64,000 nt of DNA, from the NCBI RefSeq assembly GCF_001557215.1, contig NZ_LSJM01000104.1, positions 1-64,000 of the forward strand, written 5' to 3'. The position numbers and the translations under genes are program-made. Shown here piece after piece: positions 43,058-51,716 of the stretch. The notes beneath the pieces are model-generated. The model worked only from the letters and a program-made list of their open reading frames with translations. It was not told the origin of the DNA and ran no database searches. The stretch comes from Sphingomonas sp. CCH9-E2. Its GTDB lineage: Bacteria; Pseudomonadota; Alphaproteobacteria; Sphingomonadales; Sphingomonadaceae. How positions within the stretch are numbered: position 1 is the first letter of the stretch; each line of letters opens with the position of its first letter.

Positions 43058-45175
43058 ATGCTTATTCCCTTTTCCCGGCTCTATCTGAGCGATGCCAATG
43101 TGCGCAAAACGCGCAGCGAAGAAGACGATATCCAGCTTTCCGCCGACATCGAAGCGCGCGGCCTTTTGCAGAACCTGCTGGTCACCAGGAGCAAGAAGCG
43201 CGGCAAGTTTGCCGTGATCGCCGGTGGCCGGCGATTGCGGGCCATCGAGATGATCGTCACGCGCGGTGCCTGGGCCCCCGATACCGAGATCGAATGCAAG
43301 CTGCTCGAAGGCAGCGAAGAGGAAGCAGGCGAGGCCTCGCTTGCCGAGAACTTCCAGCGCGTCGGGATGTCACCGGCTGAGGAATGCCGGGCCTTCCAGC
43401 ACTTTATCAAGGAAGGCAGCGACGTTGCCGCGGTCGCCAAACGCTTCGGCCTCACCCTGCGCTTCGTGGAAGGCCGCTTGCGGCTAGCGAACCTTGCCGA
43501 GCCGATTTTCGAGGCACTCGCCAAAGGCGATGTCACACTCGAGATCGCCAAGGCCTACGCAGCGACCGACCAGCACGAGGTGCAACTGCGGGTCTTTGAG
43601 CAGATGCGCTACGCCTATAACCCAAGCGCCGATGCCATCCGGCGTATGGTGGCGAACGGTTCCATGCGCGGCAATGACCCGATTGCGCTGCTGATCGGCG
43701 AAGATGCCTATGTGGCCGCCGGCGGGAAGATCGAACGCGACCTCTTCAGCGAAGCGGCAGATGATCGCTGGATCGACATCGAGATCGCCCACAGGCTTGC
43801 GGCCGAGAAAATGGAGGCCGAAGCCCAGCGGATCGCTGCTGAAACTGGCCTTGCCTGGATCAGCCCAGTGGCGTCGACCAATTCATGGCAGGCGCGCAGC
43901 GAAATGGGCGTCAATGCTGTCCGGCTGCCGCCCGCGCCGCTGTCCGAAGAAGCACGAGCCCGAATTGACGCGATCGATGCCCGCATGGAAGAAATCAGCG
44001 AGATCATCGACGAAGGCCATGAAGGCGGCCCTGAAGGCGACGGGGCCGATTTCGGGCAGCTCGAGGCCGAGTATGAGGATCTCGATGCTGAGCGCAGCGA
44101 CCTCAATAACCCGGTGCGCGAACTGCCCGAAGAATGGCGCAGTGAGGCCGGGCGGTTCCTGGTTCTCACCACCCGCGGCGAGATGGTGCTCGAGGCCGAT
44201 TACTACAGCGAAAAGCGCCTGTCGTTCGAGACCGATGAGAATGGCAAGGTGACAGCGACGGCCGAAGAGCCGGTGTCAGGTTCCACCAAGCGCGGTAGCG
44301 CTGCACCTTCCAGACCCGAGGCAGTTGCGCCGGGCACGGAGAAGCCGATCAGCGCCCGTCTGTTCGACGAGCTTTCCGTGCAGCGCCGTAATATCCTGTC
44401 GGCATCCCTCCTCAGCGATGCCGGGCTCGCGCTCGACTTCGCCATCTTCGCGCTGGCTGACAGCCGCAGCTATGAAAGCCGGGGAACCTCGATCAGGGGC
44501 GGGCACCCCAGCGATCCGGCGACCGGAGAACTTCCGCAGTCCACAGCCGAAGGGATTCTCGCCGAGGCCGAAAGCGCGCTCGACAAGGCATGGCAGGAAC
44601 ATGGGTGTGCGGCGCAGCGCTTCATTGCCTTTCGCGAACTTGCCGACGAAGCCAAGGCGGCGTGGCTCGCCTATGCGGTGGCCATCTCGCTCGAAGCCAA
44701 GAAGGGCTATGGTTCGGAATACCATCCGATCCATGCCGTCATCGGCAGCATGCTCGACATTGACGTTGCAGCAATGTGGCGCCCGACAGCCGAGAATTTC
44801 TTCGACCGGGTGAGCAAGACCTCGTGTCTTGCGGCACTGACCGAAGTCGGCGGCAGCGATCTTGCGGCGCGTTATGCCGCATCGAAGAAGGCTGACCTTG
44901 CCAAGACCTGCGAGACGATCTTCGCCGGCAAGGCGATCATTGAACAGGACGTCAAGGAAGCAGCGCTGGCCTGGCTCCCCGAAGGCATGAAGTTCACGAT
45001 TGGTGCCAACCCCGCTGATCCGGTCATCCCGGACACCGACGAAAGCGCCCCTGTCTCCGGCGCCTGCGATGGCGATGGCGCTGAACCTGAAGCTGAAGCC
45101 GATAGCGAGGCCGACGAGCTTATCAATGACCATCAACCTGAAGTCGCCTGTGAAGAAGCGGCGGTAGCCGCCTGA
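43058..45175 (+). CDS. large ParB/Srx-domain protein
   Basis: A 705-residue protein with a ParB-type N-terminus: residues 1-110 contain LSDANVRKTRSEEDDIQLSADIEARGLLQNLLVTR and the nucleotide-binding-like AGGRRLRAIE, then AENFQRVGMSPAEECRAFQ, followed by the HTH region VAAVAKRFGLTLRFVEGRLRLANL near residues 137-160. The remainder is acidic and alanine-rich and ends in a highly acidic tail. It is far longer than the partition ParB at 33500-34516 and resembles the ParB/Srx proteins of plasmid accessory regions rather than a segregation protein. No ParA partner is adjacent. Confidence 0.82.
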   Translation: MLIPFSRLYLSDANVRKTRSEEDDIQLSADIEARGLLQNLLVTRSKKRGKFAVIAGGRRLRAIEMIVTRGAWAPDTEIECKLLEGSEEEAGEASLAENFQRVGMSPAEECRAFQHFIKEGSDVAAVAKRFGLTLRFVEGRLRLANLAEPIFEALAKGDVTLEIAKAYAATDQHEVQLRVFEQMRYAYNPSADAIRRMVANGSMRGNDPIALLIGEDAYVAAGGKIERDLFSEAADDRWIDIEIAHRLAAEKMEAEAQRIAAETGLAWISPVASTNSWQARSEMGVNAVRLPPAPLSEEARARIDAIDARMEEISEIIDEGHEGGPEGDGADFGQLEAEYEDLDAERSDLNNPVRELPEEWRSEAGRFLVLTTRGEMVLEADYYSEKRLSFETDENGKVTATAEEPVSGSTKRGSAAPSRPEAVAPGTEKPISARLFDELSVQRRNILSASLLSDAGLALDFAIFALADSRSYESRGTSIRGGHPSDPATGELPQSTAEGILAEAESALDKAWQEHGCAAQRFIAFRELADEAKAAWLAYAVAISLEAKKGYGSEYHPIHAVIGSMLDIDVAAMWRPTAENFFDRVSKTSCLAALTEVGGSDLAARYAASKKADLAKTCETIFAGKAIIEQDVKEAALAWLPEGMKFTIGANPADPVIPDTDESAPVSGACDGDGAEPEAEADSEADELINDHQPEVACEEAAVAA

Positions 45176-45203
45176 GGCGGCAAATCACCCCTCCTGATGA
45201 CCT

Positions 45204-45242
45204 GGCCCGGCCACTCGCCTGAGTGAGCTGGGCCTCTTTTTG
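45204..45242 (+). terminator. intrinsic terminator after the ParB-domain gene
   Basis: GGCCC (45204-45208) pairs with GGGCC (45230-45234), with inner GC and ACTC/GAGT pairs, and is followed by TCTTTTTG. It separates the ParB-domain gene (ends 45175) from ardC (starts 45258). Confidence 0.65.
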
Positions 45243-45257
45243 TTGAGGAGCAGGCCA

Positions 45258-46208
45258 ATGCGCCAAAGACCCAAGCGCGACGTCGCGCAGGAAATCACCA
45301 ATCTGATCATCGCTACAATCGAGGCCGGAACGCTGCCCTGGCGCCGGCCCTGGAAGAAGACTGGGATGGGCGGAGCGCCGCTGCGCGCGGCAGGCGTCCC
45401 TTACACAGGGATCAACCGCCTCTATCTTTGGGCGGTCGCCGACCATTATGGTTATGGCTCGCGCTACTGGATGACCTGGCGGCAAGCCATCGAGCTTGGC
45501 GGAAAGGTGCGCAAGGGCGAGACCGCCGAGCCGAGCATCTACTTCAACAGCACGAAGAAGACTGCGATCGACCAGGCGACCGGCGAGGAATCCTCGAAAA
45601 CAATCCGGTTCATGCGCGCCTACAGTGTGTTCAACGCATCGCAAATCGACGGGCTGCCGCCGCATTTCTATCCGAGCCCGGTGCCTGAAGCGCCGCCGAC
45701 GCCCTCACAGAAGGCCGCTGCCATCGAGCGCTTCTTCTCACCCGTTCCGGCTGACATACGCCTCGGCGGAGACCGCGCGTTCTACTCGCCGGGCGCTGAT
45801 TATATTCAGCTTCCGCACCCCAATGTCTTCAACACCGAAGACGGGTTCGTGGCGACGAAAGCGCATGAACTCGGGCATTGGTCGGGCCATGCCTCGCGGC
45901 TCGCCCGCGAGTTTGGCAAGCGTTTCGGCGACAAGGCATACGCTTTCGAGGAGCTGGTGGCCGAGCAGGTGAGTGCGCGCATTTGCTATGAATTGGGTCT
46001 GCCGGCAGACCTTCACGAAAGCCATGCCAGCTACGTCTCGCACTGGCTGGAGATCCTCAAGGCCGACAAGACGGCGATCATCACCGCAGCCGCGAAGGCC
46101 GATCAGGCGTTCAACCATCTTGCGGCCTATTCGGGCTTCCAGAGCGAACCTGCCGGCGAAGAGGGGGAGGAAGCCGATGAGACGGCGCCAGTTCCGGCTT
46201 TTGCTTGA
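45258..46208 (+). CDS. ardC: ArdC-like antirestriction protein (ssDNA-binding plus zincin domain)
   Basis: A 316-residue protein from the ATG at 45258 (after GAGGAGCAGG). The N-terminal ArdC domain has the typical EITNLIIATIEAGTLPWRRPW and GINRLYLWAVADHYGYGSRYWMTWRQA; the C-terminal half is a zincin-like metallopeptidase with the HEXXH site in ATKAHELGHWSGHASRLAREFG near residues 206-227 and the downstream EELVAEQ glutamate. ArdC proteins protect incoming plasmid DNA from restriction. It lies amid plasmid accessory genes, as expected. Confidence 0.9.
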   Translation: MRQRPKRDVAQEITNLIIATIEAGTLPWRRPWKKTGMGGAPLRAAGVPYTGINRLYLWAVADHYGYGSRYWMTWRQAIELGGKVRKGETAEPSIYFNSTKKTAIDQATGEESSKTIRFMRAYSVFNASQIDGLPPHFYPSPVPEAPPTPSQKAAAIERFFSPVPADIRLGGDRAFYSPGADYIQLPHPNVFNTEDGFVATKAHELGHWSGHASRLAREFGKRFGDKAYAFEELVAEQVSARICYELGLPADLHESHASYVSHWLEILKADKTAIITAAAKADQAFNHLAAYSGFQSEPAGEEGEEADETAPVPAFA

Positions 46209-46569
46209 GCCGGCACCGCAGGAGGTCGTTTGCCTCACCCAGCTTCACCGTTATGCGGGCGATGTTGCAGGCCGGAGGAGGGCGCCGATCGGCGAGGAGC
46301 TGGACCAGCATATCGCAGGCCTGTTCCCCCAGAGGGACCCGCGCCAGGTGCTGGACGGCCTTCTCGGCAAGGGGGGCGTCGGTTGGTCGCTTGGCACAGT
46401 TCCGGGTCAAGGCCGATCGCTCATCATCCAGACAACCGAGGCGGGCGTTGCGGTCTCGGCAATAGCGAGGATCCTCGAACAGATTGCGCCAGGGGCGCTC
46501 CTGCGACCGATGATCTACGAGCCGTTGCTGCTGGAGAACCCGAGCGAGCACTGCGGCAGCCTGCATTGA
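46177..46569 (+). CDS. hypothetical protein, 130 aa, coupled to ardC
   Basis: The ATG at 46177 lies within the ardC 3' end (32-nt overlap) directly after AGGGGGAGG (46162-46170), which serves as a very strong ribosome binding site and is also the purine core seen in the nearby leaders. I do not recognise the product; it is a small alpha/beta protein with LFPQRDPRQVLDGLLGKGGVGWSLGTVPGQGRSLIIQT in the middle. Its stop is 48 nt before the next start. Confidence 0.6.
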   Translation: MRRRQFRLLLEPAPQEVVCLTQLHRYAGDVAGRRRAPIGEELDQHIAGLFPQRDPRQVLDGLLGKGGVGWSLGTVPGQGRSLIIQTTEAGVAVSAIARILEQIAPGALLRPMIYEPLLLENPSEHCGSLH

Positions 46570-46616
46570 GGAAAGGGGGATGGGGCCATTGCATCTTGCA
46601 ATGGAAAGGAAGCCTC
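46567..46616 (+). promoter_or_regulatory. polypurine/hairpin leader 3
   Basis: Purine run with core AGGGGGA (46574-46580), then a perfect 8-bp hairpin CCATTGCA (46586-46593) with TGCAATGG (46597-46604) and a 3-nt loop. The Shine-Dalgarno AAAGGAAG follows at 46605-46612; ATG is at 46617. The run begins at the stop of the preceding gene. Confidence 0.62.
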
Positions 46617-47258
46617 ATGTCCTGCGACATTGATTACCGTTACCGCCGCGCACTCCAGCCCGATGGGCTGACGACCTTCGAAAATGCGCTGCGAGCATTG
46701 AACGAGGCCGTGGATGATGTCCGTCTGGCAGGCCGGCAGGCCGCAACCTGTCCGGCAGTGCTGCTGCTGACGCGCCACCTTCAACGCATTGCTGACGGAA
46801 GGCCGACCGAATGTGAGGCAGACGACCAGGCTCTGCGGTCCCAATGCATTGAACGCCTTGCCGAGCTCAAACACAGGCCTGCGATCATTGCGCTGGTCAA
46901 ACGCGGGATCGACTATCGTCCCGAAGAACTGCGCCACTACCGGCGCGAGGGCACGCGGGCGCTGCGCCAGATCGCAGCAGGGATCGGGCTCGAGCACGCC
47001 GATTATCGCATCAGCTATTACACCTCACAGGAACAGCTCGCGGGCGAGCATGTGCTGGAAGCCGACGGGATCTACGTCCGGATCAGCCCGGAAAGGTTCG
47101 GCGAGCCGGGTCTCGCCTGGCGCAACCCGTTCTGGAAACCGCCTGGCGCGGTGATGCGCAAAGCGCCGATCACCGCCCTTGCAGACATTCCCGCACTCAC
47201 GGCGCGGATCGCGCGCGAATTGAAGATCGCACCTCCGGCGCAGCCGGGGCTCATCTGA
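46617..47258 (+). CDS. conserved hypothetical plasmid protein, 213 aa
   Basis: Not recognised. The product is soluble, with a helical, arginine-rich N-terminal half (YRYRRALQPDGLTTFENALRALNEAVDDVRLAGRQ) and a C-terminal beta-rich part around EHVLEADGIYVRISPERFGEPGLAWRNPFWKPP. Start is the ATG after AAAGGAAG. It carries leader 3 and is followed after 12 nt by another unknown, so the two are probably one operon. Confidence 0.62.
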   Translation: MSCDIDYRYRRALQPDGLTTFENALRALNEAVDDVRLAGRQAATCPAVLLLTRHLQRIADGRPTECEADDQALRSQCIERLAELKHRPAIIALVKRGIDYRPEELRHYRREGTRALRQIAAGIGLEHADYRISYYTSQEQLAGEHVLEADGIYVRISPERFGEPGLAWRNPFWKPPGAVMRKAPITALADIPALTARIARELKIAPPAQPGLI

Positions 47259-47270
47259 AGGAGAACACGC

Positions 47271-47894
47271 ATGGGCTGGCTTTACATGCACCGTGCCGGA
47301 ATGGGGGGCTTCGACACTCCCAAGGCCTATCTTGACAATCAGCTCACATGGGAGCGCGAGAATGAAGAAACCGGCACCTTCGAAGGATGCCGGGTCATCA
47401 GAAGCGTGTCCACAACCGGTGCCTACTACGCGGCTGTCCAGCGCTATGGACCGAACAACCAGACCCACGCCATCTCCGCGGTGATCTGTCTGGTCCGCTG
47501 GAACCCCAAGGCAGCCGACGGCCTCCTGTTCGGCTACAAGGACATGGATGAAAATTCAGGACCGGTGGAGGCCGGGTGCCCCAGAAGTGTCCTGGAGGAG
47601 TTGGGGCCAACCAGTCATCCTTATGCCCTCGACTGGCGCAACCGGTGCTACCGCCAGCTCCGGCTCAAGGAACGCAAGATCGCCGATGGCGACATGATCC
47701 GGCTGCCTGAACCGATGAAGTTCACCGACGGCACCGAACACGCTGAATTCAGGGTGACAAAGCGCGGCGCGAAAATTGAACTCAGCACGCCCGATGGCCG
47801 AGGCCGGTTTCGCATCAGCAGATTGATGGAGCGCCGATTTGAAGTCGTGCCCCCAAAGCGCGCGGTGCGCACATTCTTCCCGGCGACGCCGTAA
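47271..47894 (+). CDS. conserved hypothetical plasmid protein, 207 aa
   Basis: Not recognised with certainty; similar proteins occur on alphaproteobacterial plasmids. The N-terminus MGWLYMHRAGMGGFDTPKAYLDNQLTWE is distinctive; the middle has SAVICLVRWNPKAADGLLFGYKDMDENSGP and the C-terminus is basic. AAGGAGA precedes the ATG at a good distance. It looks cytoplasmic, without membrane segments. Confidence 0.68.
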   Translation: MGWLYMHRAGMGGFDTPKAYLDNQLTWERENEETGTFEGCRVIRSVSTTGAYYAAVQRYGPNNQTHAISAVICLVRWNPKAADGLLFGYKDMDENSGPVEAGCPRSVLEELGPTSHPYALDWRNRCYRQLRLKERKIADGDMIRLPEPMKFTDGTEHAEFRVTKRGAKIELSTPDGRGRFRISRLMERRFEVVPPKRAVRTFFPATP

Positions 47895-47910
47895 CGCTCG
47901 GGAGGTGATC

Positions 47911-48111
47911 ATGCTGCCTCAGAGCCTGGACCCCAGAAGGGCGATCCTGTGCGGGCGCGCCAATGCCGAGCGTGTCGCCATTCGGATGACCGCAAATTCC
48001 GGGCAGAGCCATGCCGTGGTGAGGACGGACAGCAAGCTCCAGCCCTTTTGCGTTCTGCCTGCAGAAGAGGGCCTTGCCGGCGCGATCGAATTGCAGGTCG
48101 TGGTTTTGTAA
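47911..48111 (+). CDS. small hypothetical protein, 66 aa
   Basis: A 66-residue frame starting 16 nt after the previous stop, behind GGGAGGTGATC, an excellent ribosome binding site. The product (begins LPQSLDPRRAILCGRANAE) is not recognised. Operon position and the binding site support translation; the sequence is too short for more. Confidence 0.5.
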   Translation: MLPQSLDPRRAILCGRANAERVAIRMTANSGQSHAVVRTDSKLQPFCVLPAEEGLAGAIELQVVVL

Positions 48112-48184
48112 GAGCGGGTAACCTCTTCGGCAAAACGGGAACACCTGCTGGGTTTGACACCCAAACCTTGATTACCGCAGATAT

Positions 48185-48202
48185 TGACGCTATATCGCGT
48201 CA
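48185..48202. promoter_or_regulatory. inverted repeat upstream of the Xre/RES pair
   Basis: TGACGC (48185-48190) and GCGTCA (48197-48202) flank TATATC. It lies 20 bp before the antitoxin start, and TTGACA at 48154-48159 could be part of the promoter. A dimeric Xre antitoxin would be expected to bind such a site and repress its own operon (inference). Confidence 0.55.
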
Positions 48203-48221
48203 GAATTCATGGGAAAGTGCA

Positions 48222-48572
48222 ATGGCGATTCAAAACTACGCTGACAACGGCGCGTTTGCTCCGCGCAAGATCGTCGACGCGCTGCGGACGACCAGCGACG
48301 AACTCGCACGCTCGCTGGGCCTCGGCAAGGATGCGATCCAGCGCAAGGACCGGATCGCGTCCGACCGGACGCAGCGCCGCCTTCGCCAGATGGTCGAGGT
48401 GCTCAACAAGGTCGAGCCGCGCTTTGGTTCGGCGTTGTTGGCCTATGCCTGGTACCGCTCGGAACCACTGCCGGGTTTCTCGGGCCAGACTGCCATGCAG
48501 CTCGTGCAGAGCAACCGGGCCGATGACGTGCTGACCTATATCGACGCGGTCGACGCCGGCGTCCACGCCTAG
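48222..48572 (+). CDS. Xre/ParS-type antitoxin of a RES toxin
   Basis: A 116-residue antitoxin of the COG5642/MbcA-ParS-Xre group. The N-terminal half is HTH-like (VDALRTTSDELARSLGLGKDAIQRKDRIAS) and the C-terminal half is the toxin-binding part (VEPRFGSALLAYAWYRSEPLPGFSGQTAMQLVQSNRADDVLTYID), which is the most recognisable signature. It lies 4 nt before the RES toxin and would neutralise it and repress the promoter. Confidence 0.88.
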   Translation: MAIQNYADNGAFAPRKIVDALRTTSDELARSLGLGKDAIQRKDRIASDRTQRRLRQMVEVLNKVEPRFGSALLAYAWYRSEPLPGFSGQTAMQLVQSNRADDVLTYIDAVDAGVHA

Positions 48573-48576
48573 TCCA

Positions 48577-49071
48577 ATGCACTTTACCGGGCTGCTCTAC
48601 CGCGCCCACAATCCGGTCTGGTCCCGTGAACCCCTCTCAGGGGAGGGGGCCGCCCGATTTGGCGGACGGTTCAATCGCATGGGGCGCACGGCGCTCTATA
48701 CTTCCCTCGCCCCTGAGACCGCGCTGCGCGAGGCCAATCAGGCTGGCACGCTGCAGCCCACCACGCTGGTGGCCTATCAGGCCGACATCGGGCCGCTGCT
48801 CGATGGCCGGGACACGGCTGCATTGCATCCCTTCGGCATCACACCGGCTGAACTCGCCGACCCGTCATGGCGTGATCGGATGCTCTCCGGCAAGCCGGTC
48901 CCGACGCAGGACCTGGCGGAGGCCGCGATCGCGCAAGGCTATGCTGGCATCGTTGTCCCGAGCTACGCCCGCGGCGCCCCCGCAGACGCGCTCAATCTTG
49001 TCCTATGGGACTGGGACGGGCGCATCACGCTTGTTGATGACGACGACCGACTTGGCCTTCGCAATAACTGA
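48577..49071 (+). CDS. RES-domain toxin (NAD+-degrading)
   Basis: A 164-residue RES-domain protein. The family Arg, Glu and Ser appear in order: LLYRAHNPVWSREPLSGEGAARFGGRFNRMG, YTSLAPETALREANQ, and the VVPSYARGA region. Known members deplete NAD+ and stop growth unless bound by their antitoxin. It is directly downstream of the matching antitoxin, making a complete TA pair. The stop is 8 nt from a convergent gene. Confidence 0.9.
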   Translation: MHFTGLLYRAHNPVWSREPLSGEGAARFGGRFNRMGRTALYTSLAPETALREANQAGTLQPTTLVAYQADIGPLLDGRDTAALHPFGITPAELADPSWRDRMLSGKPVPTQDLAEAAIAQGYAGIVVPSYARGAPADALNLVLWDWDGRITLVDDDDRLGLRNN

Positions 49072-49078
49072 TGGCCTC

Positions 49079-49576
49079 TTATTCCTCGATCATCCCTCCG
49101 AGGCCGGGATCGAGATACCACGATGGGCCTTCGGTAAAGTCGGCGTTGCGGGCAGGAACAGGGCCATCAGGCTCTGACGAGACGTAAGGGTTGACCATCG
49201 GTGCCGGGTGCTGGCCCGAGCGCAGAATGTGGCCCGACATCTGGCACCGCGGCCCGAGGAGCTCGAAGAGCCATTCGAGATCGTCGAGCATCTGGACAAC
49301 CCCGCGCCCTGCCAGTGCATAGTAGAGGCAGCGCTGATAGTCATCGCAATGGCAGGACAGGATCTGCGTCAGCCGAGCCTTGGCATTGGGCAGGCCCTGA
49401 AACACGCCCTGCAAGGTCTCATAGAGCTCGCGCGCTGAGTAATAGGCATCGAACGGCTCCACTCCGATCGAGGCATTGGCGAGCATACGCTTGGTTGGAC
49501 GGCAATTGGGATCAAGTGCCGCGTCGCGCAGCGTGACATCGAGGTCGAACTTGCCGATATCAAAGACCTTGTTCAT
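49079..49576 (-). CDS. hypothetical protein with an upstream LexA box, 165 aa
   Basis: Not recognised. The product begins NKVFDIGKFDLDVTLRDAALDP and contains LSCHCDDYQRCLYYALAGRG with three cysteines near residues 74-83. A clear GTTC-N7-GTTC element lies 25 bp upstream of its ATG, so it is probably induced by DNA damage. It converges on the RES toxin and diverges from the next gene. The function could relate to repair or plasmid escape, but nothing in the protein proves it. Confidence 0.62.
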   Translation of the reverse strand: MNKVFDIGKFDLDVTLRDAALDPNCRPTKRMLANASIGVEPFDAYYSARELYETLQGVFQGLPNAKARLTQILSCHCDDYQRCLYYALAGRGVVQMLDDLEWLFELLGPRCQMSGHILRSGQHPAPMVNPYVSSEPDGPVPARNADFTEGPSWYLDPGLGGMIEE

Positions 49577-49600
49577 TATTCATGGGCTCCTGCAGATTAT

Positions 49601-49615
49601 GAACATAACGTGAAC
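49601..49615. promoter_or_regulatory. LexA (SOS) box
   Basis: GAAC (49601-49604), seven bases, GAAC (49612-49615); on the minus strand this reads GTTC-N7-GTTC, the alphaproteobacterial LexA consensus. It sits in the 67-bp gap between divergent genes, 25 bp from the minus-strand start and 29 bp from the plus-strand start, so it could regulate either or both. Confidence 0.7.
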
Positions 49616-49643
49616 AAACGACAGGGTCAAGGCGTCATCATGC

Positions 49644-50930
49644 ATGTGGCTGGTAGGTAAGGACACCACAGGAAAGACCGGCAGGGTCGCCATCAGCGAC
49701 GAGCTGAAGGCTGCGCTGGTGCGCTGGTATACAGGCCGGGGCAGCGAGGCCGACCACCGCGCTTGCGTCTCACTGGTCTCGACCGCGCGAGAGAACCACA
49801 AGTGGATCGCCTGCGATTGCCTTGGGGCAGAGCGGCCGCCGCCGCTGATGAGCGCGGCCTATCTCAGTTTTCAGGAAACCTATTACCTCCGGCGTCTTAC
49901 CTCGCGGCCAGGCCACGAGCCGGGCTGCCCGTTTCATCTGCCGCAGGCGCCACCGCGCATCCGCGAGACCGTGAAGGATTCGCTCTATGCCATCGGCCTT
50001 CCAAAAGGCCTGTTCAGCGCACACCAGAAGGCGCCGGAGAAGCTTGCACAGAGGCCAGAGGACATAGAGCCCGACGACCGCTCACGCGGCGTCGCGATCC
50101 CGCGCCTCGGCAAGCTGCTCTGGTTGCTGCTCGAACGCGCAGGCTCGAATATCCTGCGCGAATTACCGCCCAGCGGCAGGCGCGCAGGCTCGATCAGCGA
50201 AGAAATGCGTCACCTCAAGCGCGCCGCTCAGGGCCTCGAAATCGCGCCGGGCATCCGGCTGTCGGATCATCTCTACACCAACGCGATCGATTACGAGAAA
50301 CGGCGGGTCCATGCCCGATTGCGGGCTGCGGCCGAGACCTGGCCGCCCGAGTTTGCACCGCAAGCCTTTCTGCTTCTCGAAGCGAGCGAGGTCACATCGA
50401 GCGAGGTGGTGACGGGGCTCGGAACTGTCGAAATCCGCAACCGCATCCAGCACACCGGGATCATCCGCGCCGAGGTCGAGCCCCCATTTCTGGTGCTTGC
50501 TGTCGTCGGCGAGCACAGCCGGCGCGAAGGATACCTGGCGCTGCGGGCATATGCCCAGCCTGTGTTCAGCGGAAACCAGTTCGTGCCCGCCGAGCGCGAC
50601 CACGATCGCGATGTGCTGCGCGCGCTCCAACAGGCCCAGTATGAACTGCGTCGCCTCGGCGTCAGGATGGCGGTCAAGAAGGTCCTTTTTGACATCACGC
50701 TGGGTGCTGGCTCGGCGAGGCCGGATTTCCTGGTGGCGCTGCTCGATGAGCATAGCGGGGAGGAATGCAAATTCGCGCTCCAGATCCTGCAGTCGGATGA
50801 TGCCGACTATCTTGAGCTGTGCAGCATCGAGCGCGAGCGTCTCGCTCAGGCAGGGCATGTCGTATGCCTGTCGGTCAGCAGCGTGACGCCTCAGAAAATT
50901 ATCAGCGAAGCCCGCCGCATTCTCGCGTGA
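49644..50930 (+). CDS. DUF1173-like plasmid protein
   Basis: A 428-residue protein. Residues about 50-95 have CDCLGAERPPPLMSAAYLSFQETYYLRRL followed by HEPGCPFH, a Cys/His pattern like the zinc-binding part of DUF1173 plasmid proteins. The C-terminal third (KKVLFDITLGAGSARPDFLVALLDEHSGEECKFALQILQSDDADYLE) ends in a domain with Asp/Glu/Lys spacing that hints at a restriction-nuclease-like fold, but this is weak. It diverges from the LexA-box gene and may share that control. Confidence 0.55.
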   Translation: MWLVGKDTTGKTGRVAISDELKAALVRWYTGRGSEADHRACVSLVSTARENHKWIACDCLGAERPPPLMSAAYLSFQETYYLRRLTSRPGHEPGCPFHLPQAPPRIRETVKDSLYAIGLPKGLFSAHQKAPEKLAQRPEDIEPDDRSRGVAIPRLGKLLWLLLERAGSNILRELPPSGRRAGSISEEMRHLKRAAQGLEIAPGIRLSDHLYTNAIDYEKRRVHARLRAAAETWPPEFAPQAFLLLEASEVTSSEVVTGLGTVEIRNRIQHTGIIRAEVEPPFLVLAVVGEHSRREGYLALRAYAQPVFSGNQFVPAERDHDRDVLRALQQAQYELRRLGVRMAVKKVLFDITLGAGSARPDFLVALLDEHSGEECKFALQILQSDDADYLELCSIERERLAQAGHVVCLSVSSVTPQKIISEARRILA

Positions 50931-50977
50931 AGGGGAGGGGGAGGATTTGAGCGAACCTGAAGAAGGAGAGTTCGCTC
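50929..50977 (+). promoter_or_regulatory. polypurine/hairpin leader 4 (SD in loop)
   Basis: Core AGGGGGA (50936-50942), then GAGCGAAC (50949-50956) pairing perfectly with GTTCGCTC (50970-50977). The 13-nt loop contains the Shine-Dalgarno AAGGAG (50963-50968), and the ATG (50978) begins directly after the stem. Confidence 0.66.
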
Positions 50978-51613
50978 ATGACATGCTTTGCTCCGTCGCC
51001 GCGCCCATCGACATCGATCTGGGGTGCTGTCCAACAGGCCGATCAGCTTGGCCCCGGGATTTGGTCGGTGATGACCGCCAGCCACGGCGGCATCATTCTG
51101 TCCGATCAGAGACAGGCCGCCATGCCGTCAGCGCTACAGATCGACGGAGGGTCCTACGAAGAAGACTGCGATTGGGCGCTCCCGATCCTTGCCTTTTCCA
51201 GCGAGCTTGATGGGCAGGGCTCCTGCTCTGCAGGCTTTCTGCAGCTTGCCCGCGATACCGCCAAATGTTGGCATCCGGACCGCTTCAGTGCCTTTACCGG
51301 CGAGGCTGTCGAGGAGAATGCCTCCACGATCCTGCGGACGCGTAAGGCCTACATCGCCGCCATCGGCGAGTTCTGCGTCACCAGCGCCTGGGGCGATTGG
51401 GCCGAATGGGTGCCGGAAGGCAAGGTTGGCGTGATTGCCCGGCAAGTCGAGCGCGTCGATCACATTGGCCGGCCAACCTATGGCGAGGCTGAGGTCTGCG
51501 CGCTGATCGCGAAGGACCTCTACGCCGCGCGCGGCGAGGTCACAGCGCTGCGGGATACGGCGCACGAGATCATTCCGATGCCCGAGGCCCTGCGACCGAA
51601 ACGAGTGGGCTGA
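50978..51613 (+). CDS. DUF7007-type plasmid protein
   Basis: A 211-residue protein with the pattern WGAVQQADQLGPGIWSVMTASHGGIILSDQRQAAMPSAL, then GGSYEEDCDWALPILAF and CWHPDRFSAFTGEAV, which I associate with the plasmid family DUF7007. There is no membrane segment. Function is unknown; such proteins travel with ArdC and strawberry-notch genes on alphaproteobacterial plasmids. Translation depends on the loop-borne Shine-Dalgarno of leader 4. Confidence 0.68.
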   Translation: MTCFAPSPRPSTSIWGAVQQADQLGPGIWSVMTASHGGIILSDQRQAAMPSALQIDGGSYEEDCDWALPILAFSSELDGQGSCSAGFLQLARDTAKCWHPDRFSAFTGEAVEENASTILRTRKAYIAAIGEFCVTSAWGDWAEWVPEGKVGVIARQVERVDHIGRPTYGEAEVCALIAKDLYAARGEVTALRDTAHEIIPMPEALRPKRVG

Positions 51614-51664
51614 AGAGCAGGCCGAGGACCGCCCGGCTCTGGCCAGGCATCGATCCGCCGATCT

Positions 51665-51716
51665 GGAGGGAAGGGGGAGGGGAAGGGCGAACCAGTGCGA
51701 TGAAGGACCCTTTGCC
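51665..51716 (+). promoter_or_regulatory. polypurine/hairpin leader 5 (SD in loop)
   Basis: A 23-nt purine run with core AGGGGGA (51672-51678) ends in GAAGGG, which pairs with CCCTTT (51708-51713) including one G-U pair. The 20-nt loop carries GAAGGA, the probable Shine-Dalgarno, and ATG is at 51717. The stem is weaker than in leaders 4, 7 and 8. Confidence 0.5.
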
